Positions 10,001-17,842 of a stretch of DNA of 30,526 nucleotides are shown here, one piece after another. Each line of letters starts with the position of its first letter. Positions within the stretch are counted from its first letter, which is position 1. The translations under genes and the position numbers were made by a program. The notes under the pieces are model-generated. The model did no database searches and was not told where the DNA came from. It saw nothing but the letters and a program-made list of their open reading frames with translations. The stretch is from positions 1 to 30,526 of IMG/VR virus record IMGVR_UViG_3300050034_000041; one strand, 5' to 3'. Source of the DNA: a virus.

Positions 10001-10335
10001 GGAGGACGGTAGGGAAGAAACGATAGAGGAAGAGTGCTAAGTCCAGATGCTACCTGGGTATTCCCAACGTACAGACTTCCATTCGATCCAGAAAGGTAAG
10101 CATAACTCGGGGTTGCCTTGTATGGGTCATTCAGGCGAGAAATGGACGTTATTCCATTAGCGAGCGCGGACGTAAGCAGGTTCGAGCCAAGCGGATAGCG
10201 CGCAACCGTCATCGACTTGCGGTTCTTCCGGACATTCGCAAGATAAGGCCAGCCACCACCATTCGCCTCGATCTGGTCTGGCGAGGCGGAAGTATTTATA
10301 CCTCCCTGTATATCCAAACGAATTCCAGTTTCCAC
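7048..10335 (-). CDS. Large tail hub or nozzle-like structural protein
   Basis: 1,095 residues, the largest gene here. GTG start at 10335, overlapping the previous stop as TAGTG. The N-terminus (GI.LDIQGGIN...NVRKNR..MTVARYPLGSNLL) and later beta-rich segments (YLSGSNGSLYVG; FDMEAKGWVVDSYTP; VGCTDGTIRAFD) resemble the propeller-like proteins that form the tail nozzle or DNA-stabilisation ring of T7/P22-type phages (T7 gp12, P22 gp10). The match is by pattern, not confirmed homology. Residues about 463-540 hold a Gly-rich beta module also found in two capsid-region proteins. Position after connector-like genes and before the fibre supports the role. Confidence 0.7.
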   Translation of the reverse strand: METGIRLDIQGGINTSASPDQIEANGGGWPYLANVRKNRKSMTVARYPLGSNLLTSALANGITSISRLNDPYKATPSYAYLSGSNGSLYVGNTQVASGLSTLPLSFLPYRPPDSPQPWDYIADPSLAVTIPSYVASGYGPVCGMLKVRSDGTCYKVGIKEPQNAPIVNVASAASPYWVTYRYLYRSKITGAPSNPSPESVPIQVQLVSQSGSYSVDSSYASYISFNTSQYEYNSFNGTQDIRTKGISAGILTDYIIAKDLPGLAGAAIPTGAQITGVSVSITWNGQQNGTGVLSNVALFYQGAVIGQIKSPGTLNTQTNQTTLQGGASDVWGAILTPDVVTDSTFGFGVQVLTEESGGTDRSFFYTFTVTVYYANFSATGACTLSIDPQVDTIDVYRQTPGLDNFTYTLSIANSGSGAFTDTLADLTIANNPILSYNNYEPFPSIDLPRSGTCNVLGVSQEVTAVGTVNPGSGQTPGTHPIAAVGGGGTGAVVTVVIDGTGVISTSTPPVVTAMGSGYTSVPTFPLTFGGTPGTVSATISPILPLLPNVQWVSGDIFNVRWLPGTAILIADSTGAQIGYLLYNRPSDTTHMLVYNTTTTDTGFITFGFPPAGTGLTWQIIAPDLAAEPSPVIWGPTPDSGGGSFMMGLDPLNPGDLLTSLGNNFDSAPSSQRLYICSPSEGLQNGIVTSELHVVFSPERFWLLYPNFSDAVATVTGTTGPLWTPVQAAATRGLFMRYALGGLGALIAWRAKDGIFISQAGGPEQDISANIYNLFPHGEPEGPSPVVIGNQTIYPPNDSIPQAQTITCVPGYIFYNYQDINGTPRTLVFDMEAKGWVVDSYTPTVNCHALATGVNQILVGCTDGTIRAFDTAGTEAQTAIIITRSENKGSTRVVKRIGGVFLRAVAASAITLAFWANRLQTAITGFVPATTGTGASENDYLIDFTSATNADVKDLACQFSWPITSGNILSEWQPDWTFLPAAVIGWKTGLLSYGPGWGHVEWINLAYQSTAAVTLVMTPDNGSPITLTFPSTGGKQVKQFLTFPPNKFKIIGWTANSSEPFTIYAGDTAVQFAAWGGKSGTIPPFQAGWGTEKATT

Positions 10336-10526
10336 TACTTGCCTCGATCTGCTTTACGCTTTGCTCGCTTTCCGTATTCTCCCCGTCTACTTTTACTGAG
10401 GTAGATCGCTATCCGCTGCTTGTTGGCGACTTTTGTCCCCCTCTTACGCTTAGTGCGCTTATAAGTATTGCCATTTCCTATTTCTTTGAATGCTTCTTCC
10501 CTTGACGCTGAATCGCGTTGGTTCAT
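10335..10526 (-). CDS. Small, very basic protein
   Basis: 63 residues, ATG 10526, with ATGA overlap to the gene before and TAGTG overlap to the tail hub after. About one third of residues are Lys or Arg, in clusters (KRTKRKRG, KRAKRKADRGK). No family recognised. The tight overlaps on both sides support it being translated. Could bind DNA or RNA, or act in virion assembly; unknown. Confidence 0.65.
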   Translation of the reverse strand: MNQRDSASREEAFKEIGNGNTYKRTKRKRGTKVANKQRIAIYLSKSRRGEYGKRAKRKADRGK

Positions 10527-12013
10527 GCTTTTACCTCATATCTTGGTTGAGCTTTCTCCTGTTTCTGTCCCTCTGCCCTGAGGTACTTCACGAACAATCC
10601 AGAACGTGCCCATCGAGAATTCCTTGATGCGCAGAACTGGTAGAACGATTTAAGCATGGGCATGGTAGCCTGAAACGCATCATTTCCTAGCTTAAAACAG
10701 GCCAAATGCTGAGAATAATCGAGAATAGCCTGCCAGTCATCACGAGATACCTGTACGTAGGTTCCCGTATGGTCAAGCAGAGGTGCATTGCCCACGAGAT
10801 TCACCGCAAGACTCGTACCATTCCCAGGAACAGGAGCGATGAAGTCCATACCTGCTTCAATCACCGCTGGAAGATTATTCTGTGACTCCTGCCAGTTCAC
10901 CGCTAGTGCATCCATGTCGGCCAGTGCTGTTACCTTCGATACCTGCCCATTGATGAGCGTCTGGAGAAGCCAGTTCGATTGTTTCATCATCTCCAGACCT
11001 TCGGTGTATCGGGTCAAACAATAGGCCGCGCGTTGTTGATCTGTGGATTCCGCTTCCTGTCCCATCACGTCCGCGAGCGCACCGTACATCGGAAGCCATG
11101 CCCAATCGTCGGGAACACCAAGTAGTGAGGCTGTAGGCGGTGCGAATGTAGGCCCTGCATTCAATGCCAGCATGTCGAAATAGCCAGGAGTGTTTGGTGC
11201 CAAGTCCACATCGAAAGACAGCGGAGGTTCGCTTGCTACTGCCCACGACTGTGGATAGCCAACCGTCTGCAAATAGCCCGGCTCGAAGGACTGGAACGAT
11301 AGCACGTCCTCACGTGTGAGCAAATATGGTTGGAAGAACTGCATCGTGCCTGCAACAGCCCCAGAGGTAGGCAAACTCAGGCTCACCGTTGCTCCAGAGA
11401 GTCCCGTCACGAACGTCCCTGACTGAATCCCCGTTCCAGAGATAGCCTGACCATTCACAATGCCTGCTGCTGAGACTACATTGACCGTGGACGAACCGGA
11501 TAGCGCTGTGCCAGTGGTTGTAGCCATCAGAGCCATGAAACGGTTCCTGCGTGGCTCTAGGACCGTATCTGCGAGCGCATATCCGTTGCGCACACCAGGT
11601 GTTGAATTGATCGGCGCAAGCTGCGCCATATTGCAAGAAGTAGCCTGAATTACTTCCTGAATCCTCTTCTGCAATGACCACTGGAGATTCTGGAGAGTGA
11701 ACTGGCTTGATCCAGTCCACGTCCCTCCGCTGGCAGGCTCAAGCAGCATGTACTGCATCTGGGTATAAAGGTCTACGTCCGTAACTGAACGTAAACGGGG
11801 GGAGGAAACCAGCGTTCCAGTATTGATCCACTGCCCATCAGCATTAGGAATCGCAACAGTTGCGTTCCACTGCTCTACCAATGAGTTGAAGTGGCGTAAT
11901 GCTTCTGACAAATAAATCCAAAGTTCTTCCTGTGACCAGATAGACCACTGGTTTAAGCGCCCTTGAAGAGCAGAGATCGAAGCGGATTTCGATAGCCAGC
12001 TATAAGTAGCCAC
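10523..12013 (-). CDS. Virion structural protein, probable connector or tail component
   Basis: 496 residues, ATG 12013. The mostly helical N-terminal part (1-160) and C-terminal part (230-496) are split by a Gly/Ser/Thr/Val-rich beta module at about 163-227 (TTTGTALSGSSTVNVV ... ISGTGIQSGTFVTGLSGATVSL). This matches a common small beta domain inserted into phage structural proteins, usually surface-exposed. Lies between connector-like genes and the tail hub, so a head-tail joining or upper tail role is likely. The exact function cannot be read from sequence. Confidence 0.7.
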   Translation of the reverse strand: MATYSWLSKSASISALQGRLNQWSIWSQEELWIYLSEALRHFNSLVEQWNATVAIPNADGQWINTGTLVSSPRLRSVTDVDLYTQMQYMLLEPASGGTWTGSSQFTLQNLQWSLQKRIQEVIQATSCNMAQLAPINSTPGVRNGYALADTVLEPRRNRFMALMATTTGTALSGSSTVNVVSAAGIVNGQAISGTGIQSGTFVTGLSGATVSLSLPTSGAVAGTMQFFQPYLLTREDVLSFQSFEPGYLQTVGYPQSWAVASEPPLSFDVDLAPNTPGYFDMLALNAGPTFAPPTASLLGVPDDWAWLPMYGALADVMGQEAESTDQQRAAYCLTRYTEGLEMMKQSNWLLQTLINGQVSKVTALADMDALAVNWQESQNNLPAVIEAGMDFIAPVPGNGTSLAVNLVGNAPLLDHTGTYVQVSRDDWQAILDYSQHLACFKLGNDAFQATMPMLKSFYQFCASRNSRWARSGLFVKYLRAEGQKQEKAQPRYEVKA

Positions 12014-12018
12014 ATCGT

Positions 12019-12300
12019 TTACTCAAGTACCATGACAGTTACGACGTTTCCAGGCGTCCCAGCCAGATACCACCCATTGAGGTTCTGCGTCAGGAGTGCT
12101 GTAGGAATCACAAGTGGAGCGCCGCCCGCTGGAATTGGGATACCATTCGTTGCGCTTACCGAAGAATCCCCCACGTAAACCACAGCCGTAGTCGAGCCAA
12201 TCACGAGTGTCTGGAAAGATACGTTGCGCTGAATTGTTGGGTCTGTTGGCACAATCGGAATGTTTCCGCTTGCCGGTATCGTAACTGTGTAAATCTGCAT
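12019..12300 (-). CDS. Small beta-rich virion protein
   Basis: 93 residues, ATG 12300, starting directly after the previous stop. Predicted almost entirely beta, with alternating Val/Ile and a segment VVYVGDSSVSATNGIP resembling small phage decoration or fibre-base proteins. No signal peptide. Found between two connector/tail genes and presumably part of the particle; exact role unknown. Confidence 0.65.
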   Translation of the reverse strand: MQIYTVTIPASGNIPIVPTDPTIQRNVSFQTLVIGSTTAVVYVGDSSVSATNGIPIPAGGAPLVIPTALLTQNLNGWYLAGTPGNVVTVMVLE

Positions 12301-12301
12301 C

Positions 12302-13336
12302 CTAAACCCCCGAACCGCCAGGATATGATCCTAAGTTTACGCGTCCAACAGGTCCCATAGTGGCATAGCTTTCTCCATTTTGCCACTTCCCGGCCTGATG
12401 AACATGCGTGAAATTCTCGCCATCGAGATTCAAATCAATCGACAGCACCTGACCAAAGTATTCGTAATACTGCTTCTTCGCCAGTTCCGCGAGAAGGACC
12501 ATTCCCTTTCCTGAACTTGGAACCTTTGCTTCCATCTCTGCTGACTTGTCGAGAAATAGAATTTCCTTAGCCTTGAACTCCACCATGTTCTCAGTGATGG
12601 GAGCCTCGGGAAACATGCTCATCCAATCACTCTGCGATTCAGGCAACTGACCGCGACGCCTATAGGAAAGCGTGTAGGGGCAAAGGTTACCCTGCCATGG
12701 GTACAACTCAAAGCGCTGCCAGCCATAGGTAGAGCTACCTGCCCGCTGATCGATTCCGGCCGGCACAACATTGGTTGGAATGGATTTGTCTTGCCGCTCA
12801 GGATCAAGGTTAGCAAGATCGGCCCGCGTCAAGCTCCAAAAGTCCAAAGTCTGATTGTTGGTGAAGTCTTGAATAGCAATCCACTTGCGCCAGTCCTTCA
12901 CTGGAGCAACAAAGTAATGCTGGTAAATGTAGTACGGCTGACCTGAGCCGCTCCCTGGTTCCATCCATGGACGGTCTAGTGTCAACGTCACAAAGCCAGG
13001 GTTGATTGTGTTGTAGTCATAGGCCACAATATCGTATACGGCAAATGCCGGATTGCGATACTGAAGCTCGGTAATGAATGGCCTGCCACTATAGGCTACA
13101 AGAGCAGCCGTTGCCGTTGCGTCTGCAATGATCTGATTCGAATACGGAGTTGTGGTGAATGTGCCCACACCGTCAAATACCATTCCCGGTGCTAGCCAGC
13201 CAGAGAATGCACGCTGAAAACCCCAGTCTGCCTGATCGTAAATCGCCTCGAGCGCCCTGCGCACACCAGTCTGGCAACGTGCCAATGGCATGTCTGGTAC
13301 CAAACGAGTGAGCGCGAGAGCGATGTCGTAGATCAA
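12302..13336 (-). CDS. Putative head-tail adaptor or tail tubular protein
   Basis: 344 residues. The start is TTG 13336, supported by GGAG eight bases upstream and no better ATG. The helical N-terminus (IALALTRLVPDMPLARCQTGVRRALEAIYDQADWGFQRAF) fits adaptor proteins that ring the portal in short-tailed phages; the middle is beta-rich with aromatic residues. First gene after the Rho-independent terminator at 13353-13380, so it begins the tail part of the block. Assignment by position and pattern. Confidence 0.65.
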   Translation of the reverse strand: MIYDIALALTRLVPDMPLARCQTGVRRALEAIYDQADWGFQRAFSGWLAPGMVFDGVGTFTTTPYSNQIIADATATAALVAYSGRPFITELQYRNPAFAVYDIVAYDYNTINPGFVTLTLDRPWMEPGSGSGQPYYIYQHYFVAPVKDWRKWIAIQDFTNNQTLDFWSLTRADLANLDPERQDKSIPTNVVPAGIDQRAGSSTYGWQRFELYPWQGNLCPYTLSYRRRGQLPESQSDWMSMFPEAPITENMVEFKAKEILFLDKSAEMEAKVPSSGKGMVLLAELAKKQYYEYFGQVLSIDLNLDGENFTHVHQAGKWQNGESYATMGPVGRVNLGSYPGGSGV

Positions 13337-13352
13337 GAATTACACTCCTAAT

Positions 13353-13380
13353 AAAAAAGGCTGGACTGGTTAATCCAGCC
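13353..13380 (-). terminator. Rho-independent terminator between capsid and tail genes
   Basis: Read on the minus strand: GGCTGGA, an 8-nt loop, TCCAGCC (7-bp perfect stem at 13359-13380), then six T (13353-13358). It follows the 197-residue capsid-region gene and precedes the adaptor gene, so it should lower tail-gene transcription relative to capsid genes, or be read through. Confidence 0.85.
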
Positions 13381-13409
13381 CAGCCAAGGGTCCACCCGCG
13401 ACGACGGAC

Positions 13410-14003
13410 CTACAAACTTGAGATGACCGCACCAAACTGAACAGTTTCCGCGCTCAGGTTGGCGCCCGTTGGTACTTCCTGCGCAGCGGTGGACATAGTG
13501 ACGGTAAGAGTCGCTGGAGTTCCTCCCGGAGTTCCCCCAATAGTCGCTGTCGGAGGGGTCGTGTAATATCCTGGGTTCGTGACTACTGCGGCAGTTACAG
13601 TTGTAGCCGTTACAGTCACAGTGCCAGTCGCGGCTCCGCTTGAGAACGTAATCGGATAGGTACCCGGCGTCATTCCAGTTCCGGCGGCATTCTGTGTCAC
13701 CTTCGCCACTCCGGACCCACCACCGATGTTATTGAAGAACCAGCGAGCCGTCCATCCCGATTGAGAGGGAGCAGGAGCACCAGCACGAACGACATTGTAA
13801 CCAGCAGAAGTTGGGTTGAATGTCACACCATAATTCCCGCTTACGGTGGTAGCCGAGGATGGAAAATTGATGTACTCGTTCGCGCCCGGATTGTAGACAG
13901 GATCACCCGTAGCTTGCGAGTAGGAGGCGGGCCCAGAAGCATAAAGCAATGCCTGCCGGAACTCCCCCACCTGCGCGCTCGGATATACGTAATTCGTGTT
14001 CAC
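13410..14003 (-). CDS. Capsid-region virion protein with Gly-rich beta module
   Basis: 197 residues, GTG 14003 with a strong AAGGAG five bases upstream. The N-terminal half has no recognised family. Residues about 100-170 carry the Gly/Thr-rich beta module (GTGMTPGTYPI ... GYYTTPPTATIGGTPGG) also seen in the neighbouring 285-residue protein and the tail hub. Position after the capsid gene and just before a terminator suggests a minor capsid or decoration protein. Confidence 0.65.
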   Translation of the reverse strand: MNTNYVYPSAQVGEFRQALLYASGPASYSQATGDPVYNPGANEYINFPSSATTVSGNYGVTFNPTSAGYNVVRAGAPAPSQSGWTARWFFNNIGGGSGVAKVTQNAAGTGMTPGTYPITFSSGAATGTVTVTATTVTAAVVTNPGYYTTPPTATIGGTPGGTPATLTVTMSTAAQEVPTGANLSAETVQFGAVISSL

Positions 14004-14012
14004 GCTTGCTCC

Positions 14013-14870
14013 TTAGCCCTGAACCATGGGCAATGTAAGGTTTACTCGGCTGACAACATTTGCATTTGCAATATCAACCGTGTACCCAATGAATCCAGCA
14101 AGAAGCTGTGTCGTGCCAGGCGTAGCTGCCGCTACGGTTACAACTCCGTTTGTAGCGGACACATACGCAGCACTACCTGCGGCGACCGCGCTGGCCGTTC
14201 CCGGTAGCAATGGAGCAATTCCAGACTCTTGAATGACAATCCAAGAATTCGCGAGAATCTGCGCTGCTGTTGGCTGACACAGGGCCATACCGCGAACGTT
14301 ATTGAGTCCGATAGACGTAGCATCCAGAGAGCTTACAAAGTTTGGACTAACCGCCATTTCCGAAACGATTGTACCACTTGACGTGATGCCCGCAGCAGTC
14401 AGTTCCGTCAGACCCCACGTAGGCACAGAAGTGAAACCCGATCCGGGCGTAAGAAGCTGCACTCCAACAATTACACCTGCGGAGACAACCACCGAAGCAG
14501 TAGCAGCAATGCCACCCGAAGCAGTAGAGGAGCACGTAACCGTTCCGCTGCCTGAGCCAGTACCGGCTGCTGTAATAGCAACTTGGCCGACAGACTGAGG
14601 CGTTCCCCATCCAATAGGTAGACCAAATTTCACATATGTAGTGGTTGCCAATGGGGACAGGTGAACCAAGCGATAACGACCAGCATTGAGCGAAGTCCCA
14701 TACTTGATATTCCAGACCGCCGCTTCATTGGCCTGCAAATCGCAGTAGTCTCCCTCATGCAGTGACCCGCCTAGGTATGGCTGGTTCGTGATGGGGCTCT
14801 GCATCCCCGTGGGCGACGTGTATACGCCGAACGGGCCAAGATAGAAAGAGGTGTAAGGTACCTGTGCCAT
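14013..14870 (-). CDS. Capsid-associated or decoration-like protein
   Basis: 285 residues, ATG 14870, in TAATG overlap with the major capsid stop. Beta-rich. Residues about 96-160 hold the shared Gly-rich module (AAGTGSGSGTVTCSS ... PGSGFTSVPTW). The C-terminal part (about 190-285) is rich in Ala, Val and Thr. Direct coupling to the capsid gene suggests high expression and a decoration or capsid-stabilising role; inferred. Confidence 0.65.
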   Translation of the reverse strand: MAQVPYTSFYLGPFGVYTSPTGMQSPITNQPYLGGSLHEGDYCDLQANEAAVWNIKYGTSLNAGRYRLVHLSPLATTTYVKFGLPIGWGTPQSVGQVAITAAGTGSGSGTVTCSSTASGGIAATASVVVSAGVIVGVQLLTPGSGFTSVPTWGLTELTAAGITSSGTIVSEMAVSPNFVSSLDATSIGLNNVRGMALCQPTAAQILANSWIVIQESGIAPLLPGTASAVAAGSAAYVSATNGVVTVAAATPGTTQLLAGFIGYTVDIANANVVSRVNLTLPMVQG

Positions 14871-16150
14871 TACTGTCCAACCCCCTTGAATCCGAAGAGC
14901 GGCAGACCGTGCGTCGGCTGATCCCCGAAGATGTTAGTTGCATACCGCAGATAGCGGATGCTCGAAGTGATGTTGTTGGGAATACGATTCTCGTCAAAAT
15001 CCATTGCCCAACCCGAACCAGGCTTCGGCTTCAAAGCCACCAGCGAGTAAGGATCAATGAACCAGAGGCACTCACCGGGGTTGATGATTGTAGCCGAAGG
15101 AATATTCGATCCAGTCGGCGACAAAGTACCAGCCGCCACCGCCACGCCATTCAGCTTGTACGTCGGCGTGAGGAATGGAGTCAACTGAGTTGTTCCGCCC
15201 ACTCCATCGTAGAACTTTGCCGTGCTGGTATTGCCGAAAGCGCCAGGATTGCCACCGGGCAAGGTCTGCCAAGCCGCGCTCGAAGGAGCCAAAGGATCAG
15301 CATGAATCTTGCAGCCATTGAAGTCTACAGAAGGCCAACCGAAATCGGTTCCTTCCTTGACTTCCAACTGAAGCACAACGGCCTGCTGGCGGAATGCCAG
15401 AGCAATTGCGCCCCAACCGTAAAAGCTGGTGAAACCGCAACGGGCCTTCGCGCCCAGAGTGCCGAGTCGAGCATTGGCAAGCAGGAAGTGAGAGTAGTTG
15501 ATAGAGCCAGCAGCGCCGGTCGGTGTTCCACAGAAGTAAGGAGTAGAGTTGTACGCCTGCCCCACAACACCGTTGCGCGTAATACCGCCAGTCAACTGGA
15601 AGTAGTTTCCGAACGGACTCGGGTCAACGCCATTGTTGTAGATTTCCTCGAACCCGTTCATTGCCAGATGGCGGTCTGTAGAGACGCCAGCAGTCGAAGA
15701 GCCAGGAGCGCCGCCAGAGTTCCACTGGCCATGCTGATACGCCTGCATCTCGGCCATTGACTCAAGCCGCTGGGTCATGCAGTAGTTGTCAATCAATTCC
15801 TGATCGGCAACCTGTGTTTCACCTGGAGCGTTGTAGAGCTTGTACTCGGTCGGTTCGACCGTCAAGCCAGATGCCATGAATCGGATATCGTACAGCGTAT
15901 CCGTTACTCGCTGCTTGTTGGCTGGGTTGATGGTTGCACCTGGTTGAGTGGCATAACCATCCGTGTAGTCATAGATGCCGGGAGTCCGAACACCAGTCCC
16001 CTGGAAGTCGAGGTCGATAATACCAGCCTCGCGAAGAAGGGTCATCAACGGATAGTTGGTGCCAAACCAGTCGATAACGGTGCCCTTGCGGATCATTTCC
16101 CGCGAGACAGCGTCTCTTACGTTGTAGGAGAGATCATTGGGGTACGGCAT
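14870..16150 (-). CDS. Major capsid protein (HK97-fold type, predicted)
   Basis: 426 residues, ATG 16150. The N-terminal helix (VSREMIRKGTVIDWFGTNYP) and the overall helical-then-beta layout fit coat proteins of short-tailed phages. The strongest support is context: scaffold-like gene just before, portal and terminase further upstream, and coupled capsid-associated genes after. I see no protease gene and no processing site. It would form the capsid shell. Fold assignment is by pattern and context. Confidence 0.85.
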   Translation of the reverse strand: MPYPNDLSYNVRDAVSREMIRKGTVIDWFGTNYPLMTLLREAGIIDLDFQGTGVRTPGIYDYTDGYATQPGATINPANKQRVTDTLYDIRFMASGLTVEPTEYKLYNAPGETQVADQELIDNYCMTQRLESMAEMQAYQHGQWNSGGAPGSSTAGVSTDRHLAMNGFEEIYNNGVDPSPFGNYFQLTGGITRNGVVGQAYNSTPYFCGTPTGAAGSINYSHFLLANARLGTLGAKARCGFTSFYGWGAIALAFRQQAVVLQLEVKEGTDFGWPSVDFNGCKIHADPLAPSSAAWQTLPGGNPGAFGNTSTAKFYDGVGGTTQLTPFLTPTYKLNGVAVAAGTLSPTGSNIPSATIINPGECLWFIDPYSLVALKPKPGSGWAMDFDENRIPNNITSSIRYLRYATNIFGDQPTHGLPLFGFKGVGQ

Positions 16151-16184
16151 AGTTTCGGATCACCCTTTCTTCAAAAAACAGAAC

Positions 16185-17000
16185 TTAAGCGGCATTCATC
16201 CGCGTTTGAACTTCTTTGCTCACGCGGTCGCGTGCCATGCGAATCTTTTCCATCGGAGACTTGCCGGCCATTTCCTTCACACCAGCAGCATCGGAAGGCT
16301 TTGGAATGTTGGGATAGTTTGAAGTGCCACCAACGTGAAGCTCTGAATTCCCAGCAACATTGGGATGAGCGGCCTTGTACTCTTCTTCCCACTTCGCTTT
16401 CATCCCTTCAAGGCGCTTCGTCTCTGCATTCTTGGCGTTTTCCTGTTCCTTGGAGCTAACTTTGTAGGTCTGCTCCATGTAGTCATGGACAGAGAGGCGA
16501 GACTTCATGGCCTTGTCGGCAATCGTGGCAGGATCTTCAGGAACAGCAGAATTGAACACCCGCTGATAGCGGTTCATCTCGTTCATGGTCTGCCCCATCA
16601 TGCCGATACCATTCATGATGGTCTCTTCAAGCTGCTTCACAGGGTCTTTTGCTGCCGGACCCTGGTTCACCTTGGGAAGATCGGGAATATTCAGACCAGT
16701 GAATCCAGCCTTCTTGATCTCATCGATTGCAGCATCCCGAGCGCTGAGAGCCGCAGTAAGAGCAGCGTTGTTCGCCTGCAACTGAGCAATGTTTGCCTCG
16801 GTAAGGCCAGAGGTACGGATGCTGTCATCAATCACTCGCTGAAGTCCCTGCGCGTCCTGCAATTGCTTTTGAGCTTCGGCAAGTTTGCTTTGCGAATCAG
16901 ATTCCATCGCAGAAAACTTGTCGTTCCAATTCTTGAGTACGCCTGCCTTCGCGGGATCAACTGTTACTCCAAGTTCGGCAATGAGTTCCTCTACTGTCAT
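16185..17000 (-). CDS. Scaffold-like capsid assembly protein
   Basis: 271 residues, ATG 17000 with GGAG upstream. Highly charged and mostly helical, with coiled-coil-like stretches at about 30-100 and 160-215, and a basic C-terminus (MEKIRMARDRVSKEVQTRMNAA trimmed here to its core, MARDRVSKEVQTRMNAA). Charged helical proteins with a basic helical tail just upstream of the coat gene are typical scaffolding proteins, which guide capsid assembly and then leave. Confidence 0.8.
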   Translation of the reverse strand: MTVEELIAELGVTVDPAKAGVLKNWNDKFSAMESDSQSKLAEAQKQLQDAQGLQRVIDDSIRTSGLTEANIAQLQANNAALTAALSARDAAIDEIKKAGFTGLNIPDLPKVNQGPAAKDPVKQLEETIMNGIGMMGQTMNEMNRYQRVFNSAVPEDPATIADKAMKSRLSVHDYMEQTYKVSSKEQENAKNAETKRLEGMKAKWEEEYKAAHPNVAGNSELHVGGTSNYPNIPKPSDAAGVKEMAGKSPMEKIRMARDRVSKEVQTRMNAA

Positions 17001-17013
17001 GCTTTTCTCCTAA

Positions 17014-17274
17014 TTATTGCTGCGGCGGCGCAGAAGGTTGCTGAGGCTGCTGTGTAGCCGCCTGCGAACTCATCTGGATTGCCTGCACGATGGATTGAAC
17101 TGCTTGATTGAGAGGTTCTTGAACGGAAGTATTCTGCTGGGCAACCTGCTTGAGTAACATTGCAATCTTGCCCAAAGTCGTCTGAAGCGGGTTAGCTTGA
17201 GACGCACCAGCATCGGCTCCTTGTGGTGTTGGTTGGGGAGCCGATGCCTGCGGATTTGCCATTGAAGTAGCCAT
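17014..17274 (-). CDS. Small Gln/Ala/Pro-rich protein of the capsid module
   Basis: 86 residues, ATG 17274, two bases after the previous stop. Pro/Ala/Gln-rich ends flank one amphipathic helix (about 30-75, TTLGKIAMLLKQVAQQNTS onwards). No family recognised. Lies between a 37-residue basic protein and the scaffold gene; may be an assembly factor or minor virion protein. Confidence 0.65.
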   Translation of the reverse strand: MATSMANPQASAPQPTPQGADAGASQANPLQTTLGKIAMLLKQVAQQNTSVQEPLNQAVQSIVQAIQMSSQAATQQPQQPSAPPQQ

Positions 17275-17276
17275 GA

Positions 17277-17390
17277 CTACTTCTTGGCTGCTTTCTTGCC
17301 ACCGCGCTTGCGACCACGGCCCTTGCGGGTTTTCTTGCCAACATGCTCGCTAACGCCCTTGATGACCATTCCACTCTTGCGCTTTGCCAT
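17277..17390 (-). CDS. 37-residue protamine-like basic protein
   Basis: ATG 17390 with GGAG nine bases upstream, stop TAG 17277-17279. 16 of 37 residues are Lys or Arg, most in the second half (KKTRKGRGRKRGGKKAAKK). Composition resembles histone H1 tails or protamines. Located in the capsid module between a leader with alternative hairpins and the scaffold-region genes. Could be packaged with DNA or help condense it. Too short for a family call. Confidence 0.7.
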   Translation of the reverse strand: MAKRKSGMVIKGVSEHVGKKTRKGRGRKRGGKKAAKK

Positions 17391-17427
17391 GATGCTTTTC
17401 TCCTTTGGTTGACTTTCGCCCTAAACA

Positions 17428-17458
17428 GAAACAGCCCCAAAGCTGTTTCGCTTTGAGG
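17428..17458 (-). promoter_or_regulatory. Two mutually exclusive hairpins in the capsid-module leader
   Basis: In the 128-nt gap before the 37-residue gene, two stems share bases. One pairs GAAACAGC (17428-17435) with GCTGTTTC (17442-17449), 8 bp with a 6-nt loop. The other pairs 17435-17443 with 17450-17458, 9 bp including one wobble on the minus strand. Only one can form at a time, an attenuator-like layout. On the minus strand the first stem is followed only by a weak TGTTT, so termination is not assured. Confidence 0.45.
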
Positions 17459-17518
17459 CCGTTCCGATCTCCAAAGGAGTGGATTGGAATCTCTATATTC
17501 AATAATCTATCGACAACG

Positions 17519-17830
17519 CTACGCCGGTTCTTTTTTAATGTCAAGCGACTTTTCCAAAGAAAAAACTTCATCGGTCAAATCGTCCAATTCGGAGCCAAGC
17601 CGAACCTTGCCTATCTGTTCCGTCAGAACCTGTGTCACTCCGCCTTGATTCATGTTCACATTTGCTTTGCCGGTCACCTTTCCATGCTGCAATTGTGACT
17701 GAATATAAGCAATCGCCTCGGGAACACGGTCCTTGTTTCGGAGAGATATAGTCTCGCGGTAGGAGACAATCTTCTCCCGCTTAATCACTTCAATTCCTAA
17801 TTCCTTCTCAATATCTGTGCGGGTATCCAA
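17519..17830 (-). CDS. Conserved-looking hypothetical protein after the portal
   Basis: 103 residues. Start is TTG 17830, supported by AGGAGG seven bases upstream that directly follows the portal stop. Charged, mixed helical and beta, no Cys, no membrane segment. Lies between portal and capsid-module leader. Function unknown. Confidence 0.6.
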   Translation of the reverse strand: MDTRTDIEKELGIEVIKREKIVSYRETISLRNKDRVPEAIAYIQSQLQHGKVTGKANVNMNQGGVTQVLTEQIGKVRLGSELDDLTDEVFSLEKSLDIKKEPA

Positions 17831-17842
17831 ATGATTCCTCCT

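Noticed and set aside
14864-15760. 298-codon plus-strand frame opposite the capsid gene
   Set aside because: Antisense to a well-supported coupled gene, without a ribosome-binding site or recognisable domains.
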